The notes under the pieces were generated by a model, which was given only the letters and a program-made list of their open reading frames with translations, did no database searches and had not been told where the DNA came from. Shown one piece after another: positions 23,501 through 35,625 of a stretch of DNA of 64,000 nucleotides. Source of the DNA: Eopsaltria australis (lineage: Eukaryota; Chordata; Aves; Passeriformes; Petroicidae); contig JAVTVJ010000047.1 of assembly GCA_034509425.1 (NCBI GenBank), positions 806,001 through 870,000 of the forward strand, read 5' to 3'. Made by a program: the position numbers and the translations under genes. Numbering within the stretch: the stretch's first letter is position 1; each line of letters begins with the position of its first letter.

Positions 23501-26500
23501 AGGGAGGAAATAGTTGGCCAAGAAGGGTGAGACAATGATGGGCCTATAGTTCAGGTCCACACTGTTAACCAGTTTGTTAAGAGTTGATGAGATGTGAGGA
23601 AAAGTATAAAATATCTAATGGTTATAAAGCATTTGTTGAGTAAACACCCATTTAATACTCTGTTAAGCTAGGAATTTTTTTTTCCCAGGCTTGTCTTTGA
23701 AATTATGTTGTAGGTACTTCTGGAAGATCAGGTCTGAACAGTTAGGAGATGTTTTTCTTGTCCCAGATAGATGTTTCTCTTCTTCACTAACTGCCTCTGT
23801 GAGTTCATTCAGCTGTGGAGTAGTTTCACTTACATCACCTCCACAGAGCCATTTTAATGCCTCACAAAGTGGACCTATATGTTGATATTTTTTTATTTAG
23901 ATATGTATTTATTTTTCTGTAAGTCCATTCATGGATTCTGATCACTTGGGCAAGTTGTTTTTTTCCTGAGGTTTGTATGATGTTTTTCCATGTCCATATT
24001 TATCTCAGCAACATAAGGAACACCCTCATCAAACAAGGACATCTTCTAAGAGCTTGTCATTTAAGAAATGTCCTTCCCACCATCATGTGAAACCTAGCTG
24101 GCTTGATGACATCTTAGAGGAAGGGAAGTCACTGCTCATTAGTAGGGAGTATCCCATATTCAGTACTATTCTGTCAAAAGAAAAGAGCTTGCAGCAAAAA
24201 AATCAATAGTTTGCATCTACTGAAACTTGCTCTGTGAAAAAATGAACTGTTTCAGCCTCCAGACCAATAGCCTAGGCAATTAAAACAGGCATGGATGGCA
24301 TCTTGCTTCCAGACTGGTCCCTCAGTTCTCTTAGGTCCTTGGGTGGCAGCAGAAGGCATAGTTTCTCAGTCACAGGCTGTCTGGGGTTGAGAATAAATTG
24401 CTTTCATCTGTTTCTCTAAATTTCTATGTAAGCACATTCTTCAGGAGTTCTATGACCTGTGTAGTCACCTACCCACTTACCAACGTTTGAGAAAAATCCA
24501 TGTCAGGTCAAAAATGTAACAAGAAATGAAGAAATTTTAGACTGAAACGTCTTGGATTTGCAGCTTTCTGCAGCTATAATGGTGATAATGGAGAAGATTT
24601 GGAAGTTTGGGGTTGTTTGGCTTTTTTATTATTTCCCAGAATTTAGGTTTGATTCACCCTCCTTGGGAAGAGCAGATTGAAGCTACCAATGCACAAGTGG
24701 TAGAAACTGTCTGAAGGAAAGTCAGGTTTGTGTTGCTGCTCTAACCACTCTGATCTAACCATCCCAGCTCCTCAAAAGACAGTGGTTTTTGATTGCTTCT
24801 TCTGACTGCTGGTCTGAGATCTTTGTGAGAACTGCATGCTATCAGGGCCTCTCTACTCACTGGTAAATGACAAAAACTGAATGACTTGGACATAAAATTC
24901 ACCCACTGTGTTCACTTCAAAACAGACAATACAAATGAAGGTTCTTTGGGTAGCATTTATCATATGACACTGGAAAGATCACAAATAAAGGTATAAGTTT
25001 TTGCTTTAGATATGCATGTACCACGGTCTTTCTACAATGACAAGCTTAGCTAGACAGACCAGACTGTGGAAGCCTGATAATATTTGGAGGCATATTTAGC
25101 TCAACTGTAAGTGCCCTAGGCAAATTGACTTTGCTCACCTGTTAGGAATTAAATGAGCTGTGTAACTCATTAGTGTGGGGTTTTTCCAACTCAGATGTTC
25201 AAAGAATAGCAATCTGCTGTGCATCTGATCTAGGTATTATACAGTTAACAAAGTCCACTTCAAATTTTTCAGTATTCACATTTGGCAAGTATCAGAGCTA
25301 CTGATATCATGTACCTTGAACCTCTGTTTCATATGTGAAAACTCCTTGTATATAAGAGCCACTTTTTTCAGAACACTTAGGAAAGATTCCCAGGAATCAC
25401 CTGTAATCATGTCCCATGAAGAACTGCAAGAAATCGACTGATTTTAATCTTGTGAGGGTTCATTTGTCATTATCATTATTAACGCAGTTTTATTTTAATT
25501 GTTACTTTAAGGAACAACTAGTCGAGTACAAGCTATGTTCAACTTGTTTTAAGAAGAGCTGGTGAAAGTACAAGGGAGAAATGTACAGGATTCAGAAGGG
25601 AACACACTCACAGATACATGCAGACACAGAATCACTATGTCCCAGGGACTGATTGGCCAGCCTGGAAGGTCCCTGGAGAGAAGGGATTCTTGGAGCAGGT
25701 GACATCTTGCAGCTTCAGCTCAGCATGCATAGCAAGATAAATCCCTCTGACAGCTCCTGGCTGTGCCTTTTACAGCTTCTGGACTGCCAGGCCAAGTGTT
25801 TGCAGGAAGGTTCTGGGGTCATCTGGATCTGTTCCCCAGGGCCAGCCACCCATTCATATTCCAGACAAACTCATTTTGACCTGGGAGACAGGATCTCCTG
25901 AGCAGTGCATTCAATCCCTCTTTCAACTTCACTCTGCCCTTGGTCTCACTCTTCCACTCTGTGGAGCTGCAAGACCTACCCAAGCCTACGAGGGAAATCT
26001 ACCTGTCTCACCGTGGTACCAAGTAACACCTTGTAGTAACAATACGAGATTCAGACAATGAGAACACTTGTCACAGCAAATTCCCCCAAAGAGTTACAGA
26101 AGAAATGTGGTTTCAGATATGCCTCTAACCAGCCACAGATACTTAGGGGTTTAGCTGCATTTGTGCCCAACATGGACAGAGGAAAACAGGCTGTGTGGAA
26201 AAAAAAAGTCACCCATCTCATCTCCCTGTCCTTTTCACTATCAAAGTGCCTGTTCATATCAGTATCCACTTGCTGCTGACCTTCTGCCAGCAACAAACTA
26301 CTTCCCAGCTCTCCCAACCTACTCAGCTGGGTTTTCAGGCTCTCTGCCCATGGCTCCCTCACCCCAGCCCAAACTACAGAAGAAGCTGCTGCGATTCTGT
26401 TTACCAGAAGTCCAACGATTTTCTTTTATTTGGCTCCAATGCCCTTAACAACCATCTGAGGACTGTTAGTGCTTGTTATCCCATGTGGTTCTGAGACTTT

Positions 26501-26984
26501 AAAAAAAATCTGAGGAATCTGTTGCTCAGCAGATTAATCATAACATGATAGTCACCTGAAGATCCCAAGAGGGCAAAGAAATTTCTCTGACACGGGAATA
26601 TCTACTGACACAATTCTTTTATTACTGTGGGTAAAAGCACTTTCACCAAGGCCAAATACATGCAGTTTGTTCCACTGGGAAATGAAGAGTGTACATCCCT
26701 GTCATTTCCAGTAATTATGTCGTTTCTCTAGGCAATTTGTAAGGTTCTCTCTGGGGATATCTAGATTGCTAACTCTCCTTTTCCTTTTTGCCACTTTCGC
26801 AGAACATTATTACAACCTGGCACTGGTTCCTCTCTATCTGTTGGCCTGCCCAGCTCCCACCCCACCGGATCCGTACTCCTTTTCCACCTGCCGATCTGGT
26901 TCCTCCACATCTCCCCCAGTATTTCTTTTCTGCTTCCGATTTCTTTGCAAAACTGATGCTTTAACAGTCTCTCTCCCACGATTT
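17586..26984. other. Long intergenic block upstream of RAB39A, no gene recognised
   Basis: No exon, RNA gene or confident CR1 copy is recognised over 9.4 kb. The part from about 18200 to 22400 has a less AT-rich, CT/TG-biased texture with several moderate open frames (for example 18744-19334 plus and 20095-20532 minus) that show no known domain. This texture could reflect an unclassified old repeat or LTR element, but I cannot identify one. Confidence 0.45.
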
Positions 26985-27900
26985 TCGGTGCCGACCCGGC
27001 GCCCTACCCCAGCATCCCCCTTCTCCAGGTCCAACCCTGCACTTGTTGCCACGGGGAGAGCTAGGCACGGGCTGCAGCCCCAAGGCAGCGTTCCCTGGGC
27101 GCGGGGAGCCGCGCTGCGCTCCGTGCGCTCCCTGCGCTCGGTGCGGCGGAGGAGGGCCCGTCTGGCCGCGCACATGACGGCACTGGGGGAGGGCGGCCCC
27201 GGCGGGCGGCTCGGCCGCGCCACCGCCCAGCGGGAGGCAGAGGCGGCCCCAGCACGCACCGGCGGCGGCGGCGGCAGGGCCGGGGCAGCGGGAGCGGCGG
27301 GAGGAGCCGGGGCAGCGGGGACGCGGAGCCGCGGCCGGAGCGGGGCAGCGCGGTGCTGAAGGGACAGCGCCAGCCCCGCCCCGCCACGCCCGGGCAGCCG
27401 GCAGGGACCACGGCGCGGCGCCCCGGGAGCGGGGCGTGGGGACCCGGCTCCCGGCTCCCGGCCTCCGCCCGGAGCGGCAGGCGCGGGGAGTCCGTGCTGT
27501 CCCACTGGAGCGGCGCCCCGGGCCCCGCGCAGCGCCCGCCGCCGCCCGCCCGCCGCGCCGATGCCGGGCGTGGGGGCGATCGGGGCGCGGTGCAGGCACC
27601 GGCCGCGCAGGAGCCCCAGGAAAAGCCCCAAGGCGGAGCCGGGCCAGGCCGGGGCCGCCATGGACGCGGCGATCTGGATCTACCAGTTCCGGCTGATCGT
27701 GCTGGGCGACTCCACCGTGGGCAAGTCCTGCCTCTTGCACCGCTTCACCGAGGGCCGCTTCCCGGGGCCGCTGCACTCCGACCCCACCGTGGGGGTGGAC
27801 TTCTTCTCCCGGCTGGTGGAGATCGAGCCCGGCAAGAGGGTCAAGCTGCAGCTCTGGGACACGGCGGGGCAGGAACGGTTCAGGTACAGGACCTGAGATC
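26985..27900 (+). promoter_or_regulatory. RAB39A: CpG island promoter of RAB39A
   Basis: Dense CpG and high GC from about 26985 through RAB39A exon 1, with AT-rich sequence before and ordinary intron after. No TATA box is evident. Large open frames on both strands in this block come from stop-poor GC-rich sequence. The transcription start is not determinable here; at least 100 bp of leader before 27660 seems likely. Confidence 0.75.
27660..27883 (+). CDS. RAB39A: RAB39A exon 1 (Rab GTPase, P-loop to switch II)
   Basis: RAB39A is a small GTPase of late endosomes, phagosomes and autophagy-related membranes that cycles between GDP and GTP forms. This exon encodes residues 1-74 and two bases of Arg75. 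The start at 27660 has an ideal Kozak context (GCCGCCATGG). Visible motifs: G1 P-loop GDSTVGKS (16-23), switch I DPTVGVDF with Thr43, and G3 WDTAGQE (66-72) with catalytic Gln71. The Rab39 N-terminus [11 protein letters not shown] is unmistakable. The segment before switch I reads PGPLHS, two residues shorter than the human one as I remember it, which with one extra N-terminal residue gives 216 against 217 residues in human. An in-frame upstream ATG at 27561 would add 33 residues but has a poor context. The exon ends AG|GTACAG (phase 2). Paralogue RAB39B is excluded by exon 2. Confidence 0.96.
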
Positions 27901-30789
27901 TTATCCACACCCCCTCCTGCCCGCTCCCCAAACCTGCCGGCCTCCGGGGCACACCCTGCTGCCCTCTCAGCCCTGTACCCTTCTCCTCCAACTCATCTCT
28001 GGCCCCAAGGACTTTACCTTGTCCCCCAGCACATTTCCCTGCACCCATTTGGTTGCTGTGCCCCAAACAGTCCTTCACCCCATTGCCGGCCAGTGGTCCT
28101 AATCCTGTGGCCCACTGCCCACTAGTTTCTTCCCAGGAGTTTCCTTCCCCATCCTTTCCCTTCAGATATACCAGGGAACAGCTACCCTTCTCCTCTCAGC
28201 TCTCACTGTGGGGTAACAAGTGGCCTTGTCCTGTTTCTTCTTCCCTCACCCATCTTTCCCCTGAAGTCCTGGTCCTAACATAGCAATTCCTCCATCACAT
28301 TTTTTTTTCTTTCTTTGCTACAAGAGGCCTCTGCCTAACTCTGCATTTCTTACTTTGTCATCACCTCCAAACTCATCCTCCCCTGCAGTATTTGCCTCTG
28401 CCATTAATTCTCCCATAGAATCTGGAGACCAGGCCACCTCCCAGCTCTTCCTCCTTCCAGCACAGCAGCACCATGTGCACCAGTGCAGCCGTGGCAGTGT
28501 GGAAGCCACCAAGCAGCCAGCTACAGTCCCTTATTAGTGTTTTATCTGCCTTCTGCGCCTGCTGTGCACTGATTGTTGCCAGAAGTCTTCACTAATACTA
28601 CTACCATTTATAATGTAGCTAAACTAGCTCAAAAACTGTGCTGAGTATTAAAATTAAATTAATTCCTTTCTCCCCTCTGTTACAAACAGTAGCAAAACTA
28701 CCCTCTTTTCCTTCCCCAGAAAAGTCTCAGTCATTTCCCAGTTTACAAGCTGATACTGTCACTCACTCACTCTTGTGTCCCTGTTGTATCTGTAGTGCTT
28801 GTCGCTTCAGGCAAGTTGTGTATGGATTTTAGTTTGAACTTGGGGTTCAATAGATATGAATTCATGGCACGGGCAAATGCGTAGCCCATCTCCATGCACC
28901 TGACCCACATACCTCTTGTTACTGGAATGTAGCAGGAGGATTGAAATGGATTTCACTGGCCAGAATCAATTCCCCTGTACTCCCTGTCTTCCATCGCAAC
29001 AGTTGTGCAGATTCCCACACCCAGCTGAAGAGCTGGGGTTGCACTGCTTTGCTGGGGGACAACAACTTTTTTTTCTCTATAATAAGCATTACAGCGAAAC
29101 AACAAACAATTTTCCTGGGCTTGCATGAGTTGCAACTTCAGATGTGTTTTTGCAGGTAGACTTCTGAAGGGTTAGCAAAGAAATTAACAGTGTTAATGGA
29201 AATCTCTTATCATTTTTCACTCTCTTTGTGTTTTCCAGACAGAATGAAGAATACTTTAAAATAAGTATAAGAGCGTATAATCTCTTTATTTTGTATTTGC
29301 TGACAAATAGCCAGGATGGCCAGTGACAAGACACTTGACTGAAGAAATGCAAATGCACAGAATCTTGTATACATTTAAAATCAAATTATAGCAGTCCTTT
29401 AACCCCAGAATGCTCAGGGAATATACAGTGATGAGTCATGCAGTCAGCTGCTCTTAAATTTACCTCTGTGTTTGTTCTAATAATCAGAAGATACAACCTG
29501 AAGAAAGTAGTTTTAAATATTTGCTTTTGTTTTTCTGCTAAGAGTTTCTTGCCAGTTGGTGCACTAAATATCATAGTGTTTATTGTATAGTCTGTTTTAC
29601 ATTTAGTCAAATAAATTATAAATATTTTACTAAGTTACACCACAGGTTAAAATGTTGCATTCTGTTCTCTGCTAATGGAGAGCACTAAAGATCACAAGCA
29701 AAGACGATCTTAGGGAAGAGCTAATTATTCCAAAAAGTTATCTAATTCTGGAAAACACCAAACAGTTTGCAGTTCTGATTTCCAATTCTGCTCTGGCTCA
29801 CTTGCTTTGGGATTTTAGAGGAGGTAAAACCTGTCTTTAAAGCTCCCTGGGGAGTTACCTGCATGCAGGGCAAACTACTGGCTGCATAATAACCCCCTCC
29901 TTTTGGTCCCAGGCATGAGGGAGATTCCCAGGGAAAAAGGAAGGTGTGACACACCTGTGATCACACTCTCTTGAAAGATGTCACATACTTCCTTGGAGGA
30001 ATTATTTAGGAAAAATTCTTACATGTCTCTAGTTCATTGATTATTCCGTATTTGAACTGGATTTCATGCATCGACTTAGAAATCATCTTTAACATGCCCT
30101 GACAGAGCAGTTATTGAATATATTTATTTTGACATCAGTCAGGCATCACATTGTTTGAGGTGCCACGTGGACATTAACAACATAATCAGTAATACCTTTA
30201 ACACTTTACTAGAACAAGAACCTACAGACTTGCTTAGTATAGACTCAGGTCTGTAATGCAGATTCACATAAATGAAGGGTACATCCTCAGTTTTTATCTT
30301 CAGGTCAGTCATTTAGAGCAATCTGCTACTTTATGTTTTACATCATCCACTTTTCTATGATTTTTGTTTGTTTCTTTAATTTTCCTGTATTTAAACCCAG
30401 TATTTAAATCATGAAACCTCCAATGCTCTAAAATGCTCAGTAGTGGTGCTAAGACTGAGAGTTCATTTCAGTAGGGGCAAAATATTGTGGGGTGCTTCCA
30501 TTAACTCACTTTTTAGTAGACCCAGATATTAGATATATTCTCCTTCTAACATGTCTTGAAAATAAAACACTATCTTATTCTTTTTCAGTAAGCAATATAT
30601 ATTTTCAAAATTAATACCATTACAATGTAGTATTTAGACATAGCATAAAAATAACTCTTCAAAATTAGATAAAGCTTTTAGTGAAAGTTCAGTTCATCTG
30701 GTAAAGATCAGTAAGATCATAATGGAAAAGAAACAATATGACTGAGTTAAAGCCTCCCTAAAGCCATAGTGTGGTGCGATTATACAAAG

Positions 30790-31434
30790 ATTCATAGAAT
30801 AATAGAATATCCTGAGTTGGAAGGGACCCACAAGGATCATCAAGTCCAACTCCTAGCCCTGCACAGGATGACCCCAGAATTCACACCATGTGCCTGAGAA
30901 CACAGTCCTAGTGCTTCCTGAACTTGTCAGGCTGGTGCTGTGCCCACTTCCTTGGGGAGCCTGTTCCAGTGCCCAGACATTGTCTGGGTGAAGAACCTTT
31001 TTCTGGTATCCAGCCCAAACCTCCCCTGACACAGATTCAGGCCATTCCCTTGAGTCCTGTCACTGATCACCACAGAGATCAGTGCCTGACCCTCCTCTTC
31101 CCCTCATGAGGAAGCCACAGACTGCAATGACGTCTCTCCTCAGTCTCCTCCCCTCCAGGCTGAACACCCCAAATGACCTCAGCCATTCCTCATACGGCTT
31201 CCCCTCAAGGTCCTTCACCATCTTTGCTGTCCTCCTTTGGACACTCTCCAATAGTTTAATGTCTTTTTTATATTGTGTCACCCAGAACTGCCCCAGCACT
31301 CAAGCTGAGGCTGCCCCAGTGCAGAGCAGAGCAGGACAATCCCCTCCCTTGCCCGGCTGGCGATGCTGTGCCTGATGCCCCCCAGGACAGGCTTGGCCCT
31401 CCTGGCTGCCAGGGCACTGCTGGCTCATGAAGTG
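30790..31434 (-). mobile_element. CR1 LINE, 5'-truncated, minus strand
   Basis: The 3' tail is at about 30790 ('catagaataatagaat'), followed by 'gagttggaagggacccacaaggatcatc'. Minus-strand translation gives YKKDIKLLESVQRRTAKMVK, KPYEEWLRSFGVFSLEG and RRLRRDVIAVCGFLMRG, the C-terminus of CR1 ORF2. The same peptides recur in the CUL5 intron copy at 49075-50200, so both belong to one CR1 subfamily. It is truncated near the MSQQC block at about 31430. Confidence 0.9.
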
Positions 31435-31435
31435 T

Positions 31436-31622
31436 AAAAACACTGGGACAGGTTGCATGGGGAAGTGGTGGCATCACCATCCCTGGAGTTATTTAAAACA
31501 CGTGTAGGTGTGGCAACTCAAGGAAGTGGTTCAGTGGTGGACTTTGCAGTGCTGAGTTAACAATCATAGTCAACAGTCTTAAAGAATTTTCCCAGCCTAA
31601 ATGATTCTGTGGTTCTATGATC
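31436..31622 (+). mobile_element. CR1 LINE 3' end, plus strand
   Basis: Plus-strand CR1 3' sequence: 'cactgggacaggttgc', 'caccatccctggagttattt', 'tggacttt gcagtgctgagttaac' and the terminal 'aaatgattctgtggttctatgatc'. It abuts the minus-strand CR1 with no gap, so the two truncated elements meet at their 5' ends. Confidence 0.88.
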
Positions 31623-33935
31623 CTTTTCCCAGATTTTAGAAAACCACATAACATGATATTGTATGTATTGATGTGTCTTTAAAAATTTTGCATTTCTTTT
31701 TTTCTTGAGTTACTGTTTTCTAAAGACTCTATTATATGAATCTTTTTTTTTGGTAATGAGAAAGCTAGTTTCAAATTATACATACCAGAAGTACAGAAAA
31801 AATTACTGTTGTCCCTCCAGTATATTCACCCAGTTTTTGTGAAGTACAGCACAAAGTCACAGGATACTTTTTAGTCATCTCCATTAAAAGCAATACATAC
31901 ACATAATTCAGTATAATGGCTTAGATCATCAACTACTGTAAATTAGCACATCTCTGCAGAAGGGACTTACAGCAGATGAGGATACTGACTGCTGTGTATA
32001 AGCATCCAAAAACACACAGAGAGCTGTGTTTCAGTACTCCAGTTCATATATACATGATATAACATCTTTTTATACAGAAATGCTTGGCAGATGGTGCATT
32101 ACATTTTCAATACTAACCTACTTTCTTTCCTGGCTAATGCATTTCTTTGTTTTCAAGGTCTGGGATAGGGGGAGGGTTGTTTGGGTTTTTTGTTTGGTTT
32201 TTTTAAATGAAAGTAGGTTGTATTAGCTTTCAGTTCTCCAAATCAAATCCCATTTTTGGCATCCACATTTGCACTTACTAGAAGCTACCTGAATTATTTT
32301 TCTGCCTTCATTTGTGTTTGAAGACATACTAGAGGAAAAAAATGGTTAAGAAAACCAGAAACAGATCTCTATGGCACCTGTATTTAATACTTCACAAAAT
32401 GTGACACCCCTCACTTATGGTCTTAAACAATTTAGTGAAATAGCATGCCATTTTTCATATCCAGGCCTTTTGAATTAATCTGAGGTCGAGATCCCGTTGT
32501 CTTCACATTCAGAGAGACACTGCATAGACTCTGTTGTTGGAAATGTAGAATAGATCTTTCTAAGCATTAGGAGAAACAGTCCCTCCCTCTTATCTAAATA
32601 AAACCATTTCAAATGCTCTTTGGCTAAATAAATTTAGATATGCCAAGAAATCTAAGTCTTCTTTATCTGTGCACTTACTTATCTGTAATAGGACTATTGC
32701 TGCTAATTATACTTCTGTGTTCAAATTGTTATCAAAAACTCTATGAAATGTGTTGAACTGAGAATTGGAGGGAGCTACTGTTATAGAAAGATGTGCTACT
32801 CTGAACAGTTCATCCTGCTTCCTAAAGTTTTGAGGCTGCATCCTCCTCATAATCATGAGATAAAATGGAATTCATTCTTAGCCTAGGTTATGATTTCAAA
32901 TAATGAATTTTTAGAGATTGTGCTTCTCATTTCATTTGGTGAATACTTACATATACATTAACTATAGATTTATGCCAGCAACAAGTGCTTGTGTCCACTC
33001 CTTAGTAGGCTGTCTCTTCTCACCTTCTCCATTCTCCCCTACTGCTCATGATTAGAGACTTAAGATAATTGTTTAGTTCCTGTATCTTTCTCTCTCTATC
33101 TACGTTCTAACTTTTGCTTCTTACTCTAGCACACATTAAAAATTTTCTCAACCAGAAGAAGAATTTCCTTCTTCCAAAATTCCTCCCAGTGAATGTTCTG
33201 GCACTTAAGATGGCTCAAAAGTAGAAAATAACTCTTGCCAGCCCTCATCCAAAAAACTGTAAATTTATAAAATATAAAGAGCTTTTGAACCTCTGTATGA
33301 GAGAGATGCTGGAGGTAGATGTGCCCCTTGCCTGTAATAAGTGTGTGTTTGCCCAGCTCACTCAAAACTTTTGGACAGTTTTGTTCAGGGAGTTTTCTTT
33401 CTCTGCCTGTTACTTGTTGACTTCTGCAAGCACAAAGAATTATGATTATCTATATAAATTTCTATTAAAGAATGTTTCTGCAAGGAATGCAAAATGATAT
33501 GCCTGTACATTGGCAAGTTTGGGCTCCAGGTCTCTTGACATGTGTGTACATATTTCAGTTTGAAATAATTGATTAGAACAAAGTGAAGTGCATGTTTATA
33601 TGAAGCTGAAGGACTCAGACGTTACACCACAAGTATGTATCTTTTCTTCTGTGAACATATCCCACAGTTTGCTAATAAAGAACACTTTGCAGAATAATTC
33701 AGCATTCAGTATTAGTCCTAGAGGTGTTGGGCTCAGGAATGTTTAGAAAGTGAGTTTTGAATGTAGAAAAAAATAGTCTAATAGATAAATTAATAAATTT
33801 CAATCAGCTTTTAAAAAACAAAGTTATTTAATAAAACAAAATATAAAAACACATTGCCATATGGAAAAGTAACCACTTTATGAATAAAGTGAAAATGCAT
33901 TTTCATTTTCCTCTTTCTTTTTTTTCTCTTCATAG

Positions 33936-34362
33936 ATCAATAACACGCTCCTATTATCGCAATTCTGTGGGTGGCTTACTAGTGTTTGACATCACAAACC
34001 GACGATCTTTTGAACACGTGAAGGACTGGCTAGAGGAAGCAAGAATGCACGTGCAGCCCTTTCAGATTGTGTTCCTGTTAGTAGGACACAAATGTGACTT
34101 AGTGTCACAGCGTGAGGTCACAAGAGAAGAAGCTGAAAAACTGTCATCTGACTGTGGTATGAAATATATAGAAACTTCAGCAAAAGATGCCACAAATGTT
34201 GAAGAGTCCTTTACAATTCTTACACGAGACATCTATGAACTTGTAAAAAATGGAGAAATCTCCATACAAGATGGATGGGAAGGTGTCAAGAGCGGCTTTG
34301 TTCCCAATGTTGTACATTCATCAGAAGAAGCTGTAAAGCCCAGGAGACAGTGCATTTGCTGA
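33936..34362 (+). CDS. RAB39A: RAB39A exon 2 (Rab GTPase C-terminal part, with stop)
   Basis: Completes Arg75 and encodes residues 76-216, with TGA at 34360-34362. It starts SITRSYYRNSVGG. The guanine-binding G4 motif is HKCD (126-129), with His where most Rabs have Asn, a Rab39-specific feature that I recall also in mammals. G5 is ETSAK (154-158). The tail KPRRQCIC ends in a CXC signal for double geranylgeranylation, which anchors the protein to membranes through REP and Rab geranylgeranyltransferase. Residues such as FEHVKDWLEEA and DATNVEESFTILTRDIYEL agree with RAB39A and not with RAB39B. Joined to exon 1 the frame is intact over 651 nt including the stop. An ATG at 33880 lies in the intron and is not a real start. 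Confidence 0.97.
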
Positions 34363-35625
34363 GTCTGTAGCATGCCAAAGAGCCCATGGGGTGTTTAGAA
34401 GATGATGCCAATCTAAATGACAGAAAAATAATTTTGAAACAATATTAGATGATGGCATAGCTGAATCATAGAACGGTAATTTGGTTTTGTATCCTTCTGT
34501 CTAGGTTATAATCCATAACACTTTAAGTGCTTTTTTTCTTTACAGAGTACAATAACTTTGTGGGGTCTACAGGAAAAGAAATTATATATTGCTAAAGGGG
34601 AAACTAATTCTATAGCAAGACACTGAGAAAGTGCAATAATCATTGTGACAACATCCTTGCTTGGGCTTTGTATTTTGAAAACTGTTTAAAATCAAGGCTT
34701 GTTAGGTAAAGATCAGATGAGCTCATTACTTTTGTTCATCCTGCCTTAGCTTTGGACAAAAAAATATTGTACCTTATACTTTTTTAATGTGATTCTTTAC
34801 TCAAGTGCAGGGTTGCTAATGACCATTAAAGTTTAGAATGCTGTAGAATTTGATAAAAAAGATAACTCTAAGGAAAGCAAACTGAAAGATTAGCAAACAC
34901 TTTTGATATGACAATGAATACAAGCCTTACTGAAGAAAAAGAATGTTTTAGAAAAGATGATTTATTTGTTTACAAAAATGGGGAATAGAAACAATGGAAT
35001 TTATTATTGAATATTTTCTGAATTGCCAATGAAACTAAACATAACATCACATACGATCCAGCTGTTTTTTGACTTGTATACAAAACAACTTTCCCAACCA
35101 CTGGAGTTACATTTCAGCAACAGATCCTCAGCTGGGTAATTATCATTGTCACACTGATGCCTACGGAATTACGTTAATTTACACAAAAAAATTCCATGTT
35201 AGCTTTAAAAAATAAACCTACTTCTAACTAGAAGTAAAAAAAGTTAAAAAGTGCTGCAACCCATGGTAACCCAGGCCTTAAATTTGAATAGAGCAAGGAC
35301 AGTTTTATTCTTAGCCAGCAAATGTTAAACTGTTCTCTAAAAATGGAAGGCTTTTAACTAAAACTGTTATGAATAGAGCACTTGGAGAGGAAGGAATTTC
35401 TAAAATAATGCTCATCTACAGAGAGCAAAGTTAGAGAACTCCTATTTTAAGAAAGAAACCCATAATAGCTTTTAATAACAGCAACAATAGGAGAAATCTG
35501 TGATCATGTAGCATTTTACTGAGCTTGGAGTCATCTTCCTACTCCTCTGAATATAACACACACTAACTTTATGCAAACTAGGTCTAGCACGTAAATACCA
35601 AATAAATCTATTTCTATTTTATTGT
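34363..35625 (+). other. RAB39A: Probable RAB39A 3' UTR
   Basis: AT-rich sequence after the stop. Candidate polyadenylation signals are ATTAAA at 34825-34830, AATAAA at 35211-35216 and AATAAA at 35601-35606. Which are used cannot be told from sequence, so the end given is the most distal of these plus about 20 bp. Confidence 0.35.

Larger units (their letters stand above)
27884..33935 (+). other. RAB39A: RAB39A intron 1
   Basis: A 6.05 kb GT-AG phase-2 intron: donor GTACAG at 27884, acceptor after a long T-rich tract ending CATAG at 33931-33935. It contains the paired CR1 fragments at 30790-31622 and otherwise no recognised feature. Two-exon structure with the intron directly after the switch II ERFR motif is the Rab39 gene arrangement. 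Confidence 0.93.

Noticed and set aside
26834..27908. Large minus-strand open frames across the RAB39A promoter and exon 1
   Set aside because: They are antisense shadows of the GC-rich island and of RAB39A exon 1, with arginine/proline/alanine-rich nonsense composition.
33880..33935. An ATG at 33880 as an alternative RAB39A start
   Set aside because: It lies in intron 1 just before a clear splice acceptor; a protein starting there would lack the P-loop and switches.
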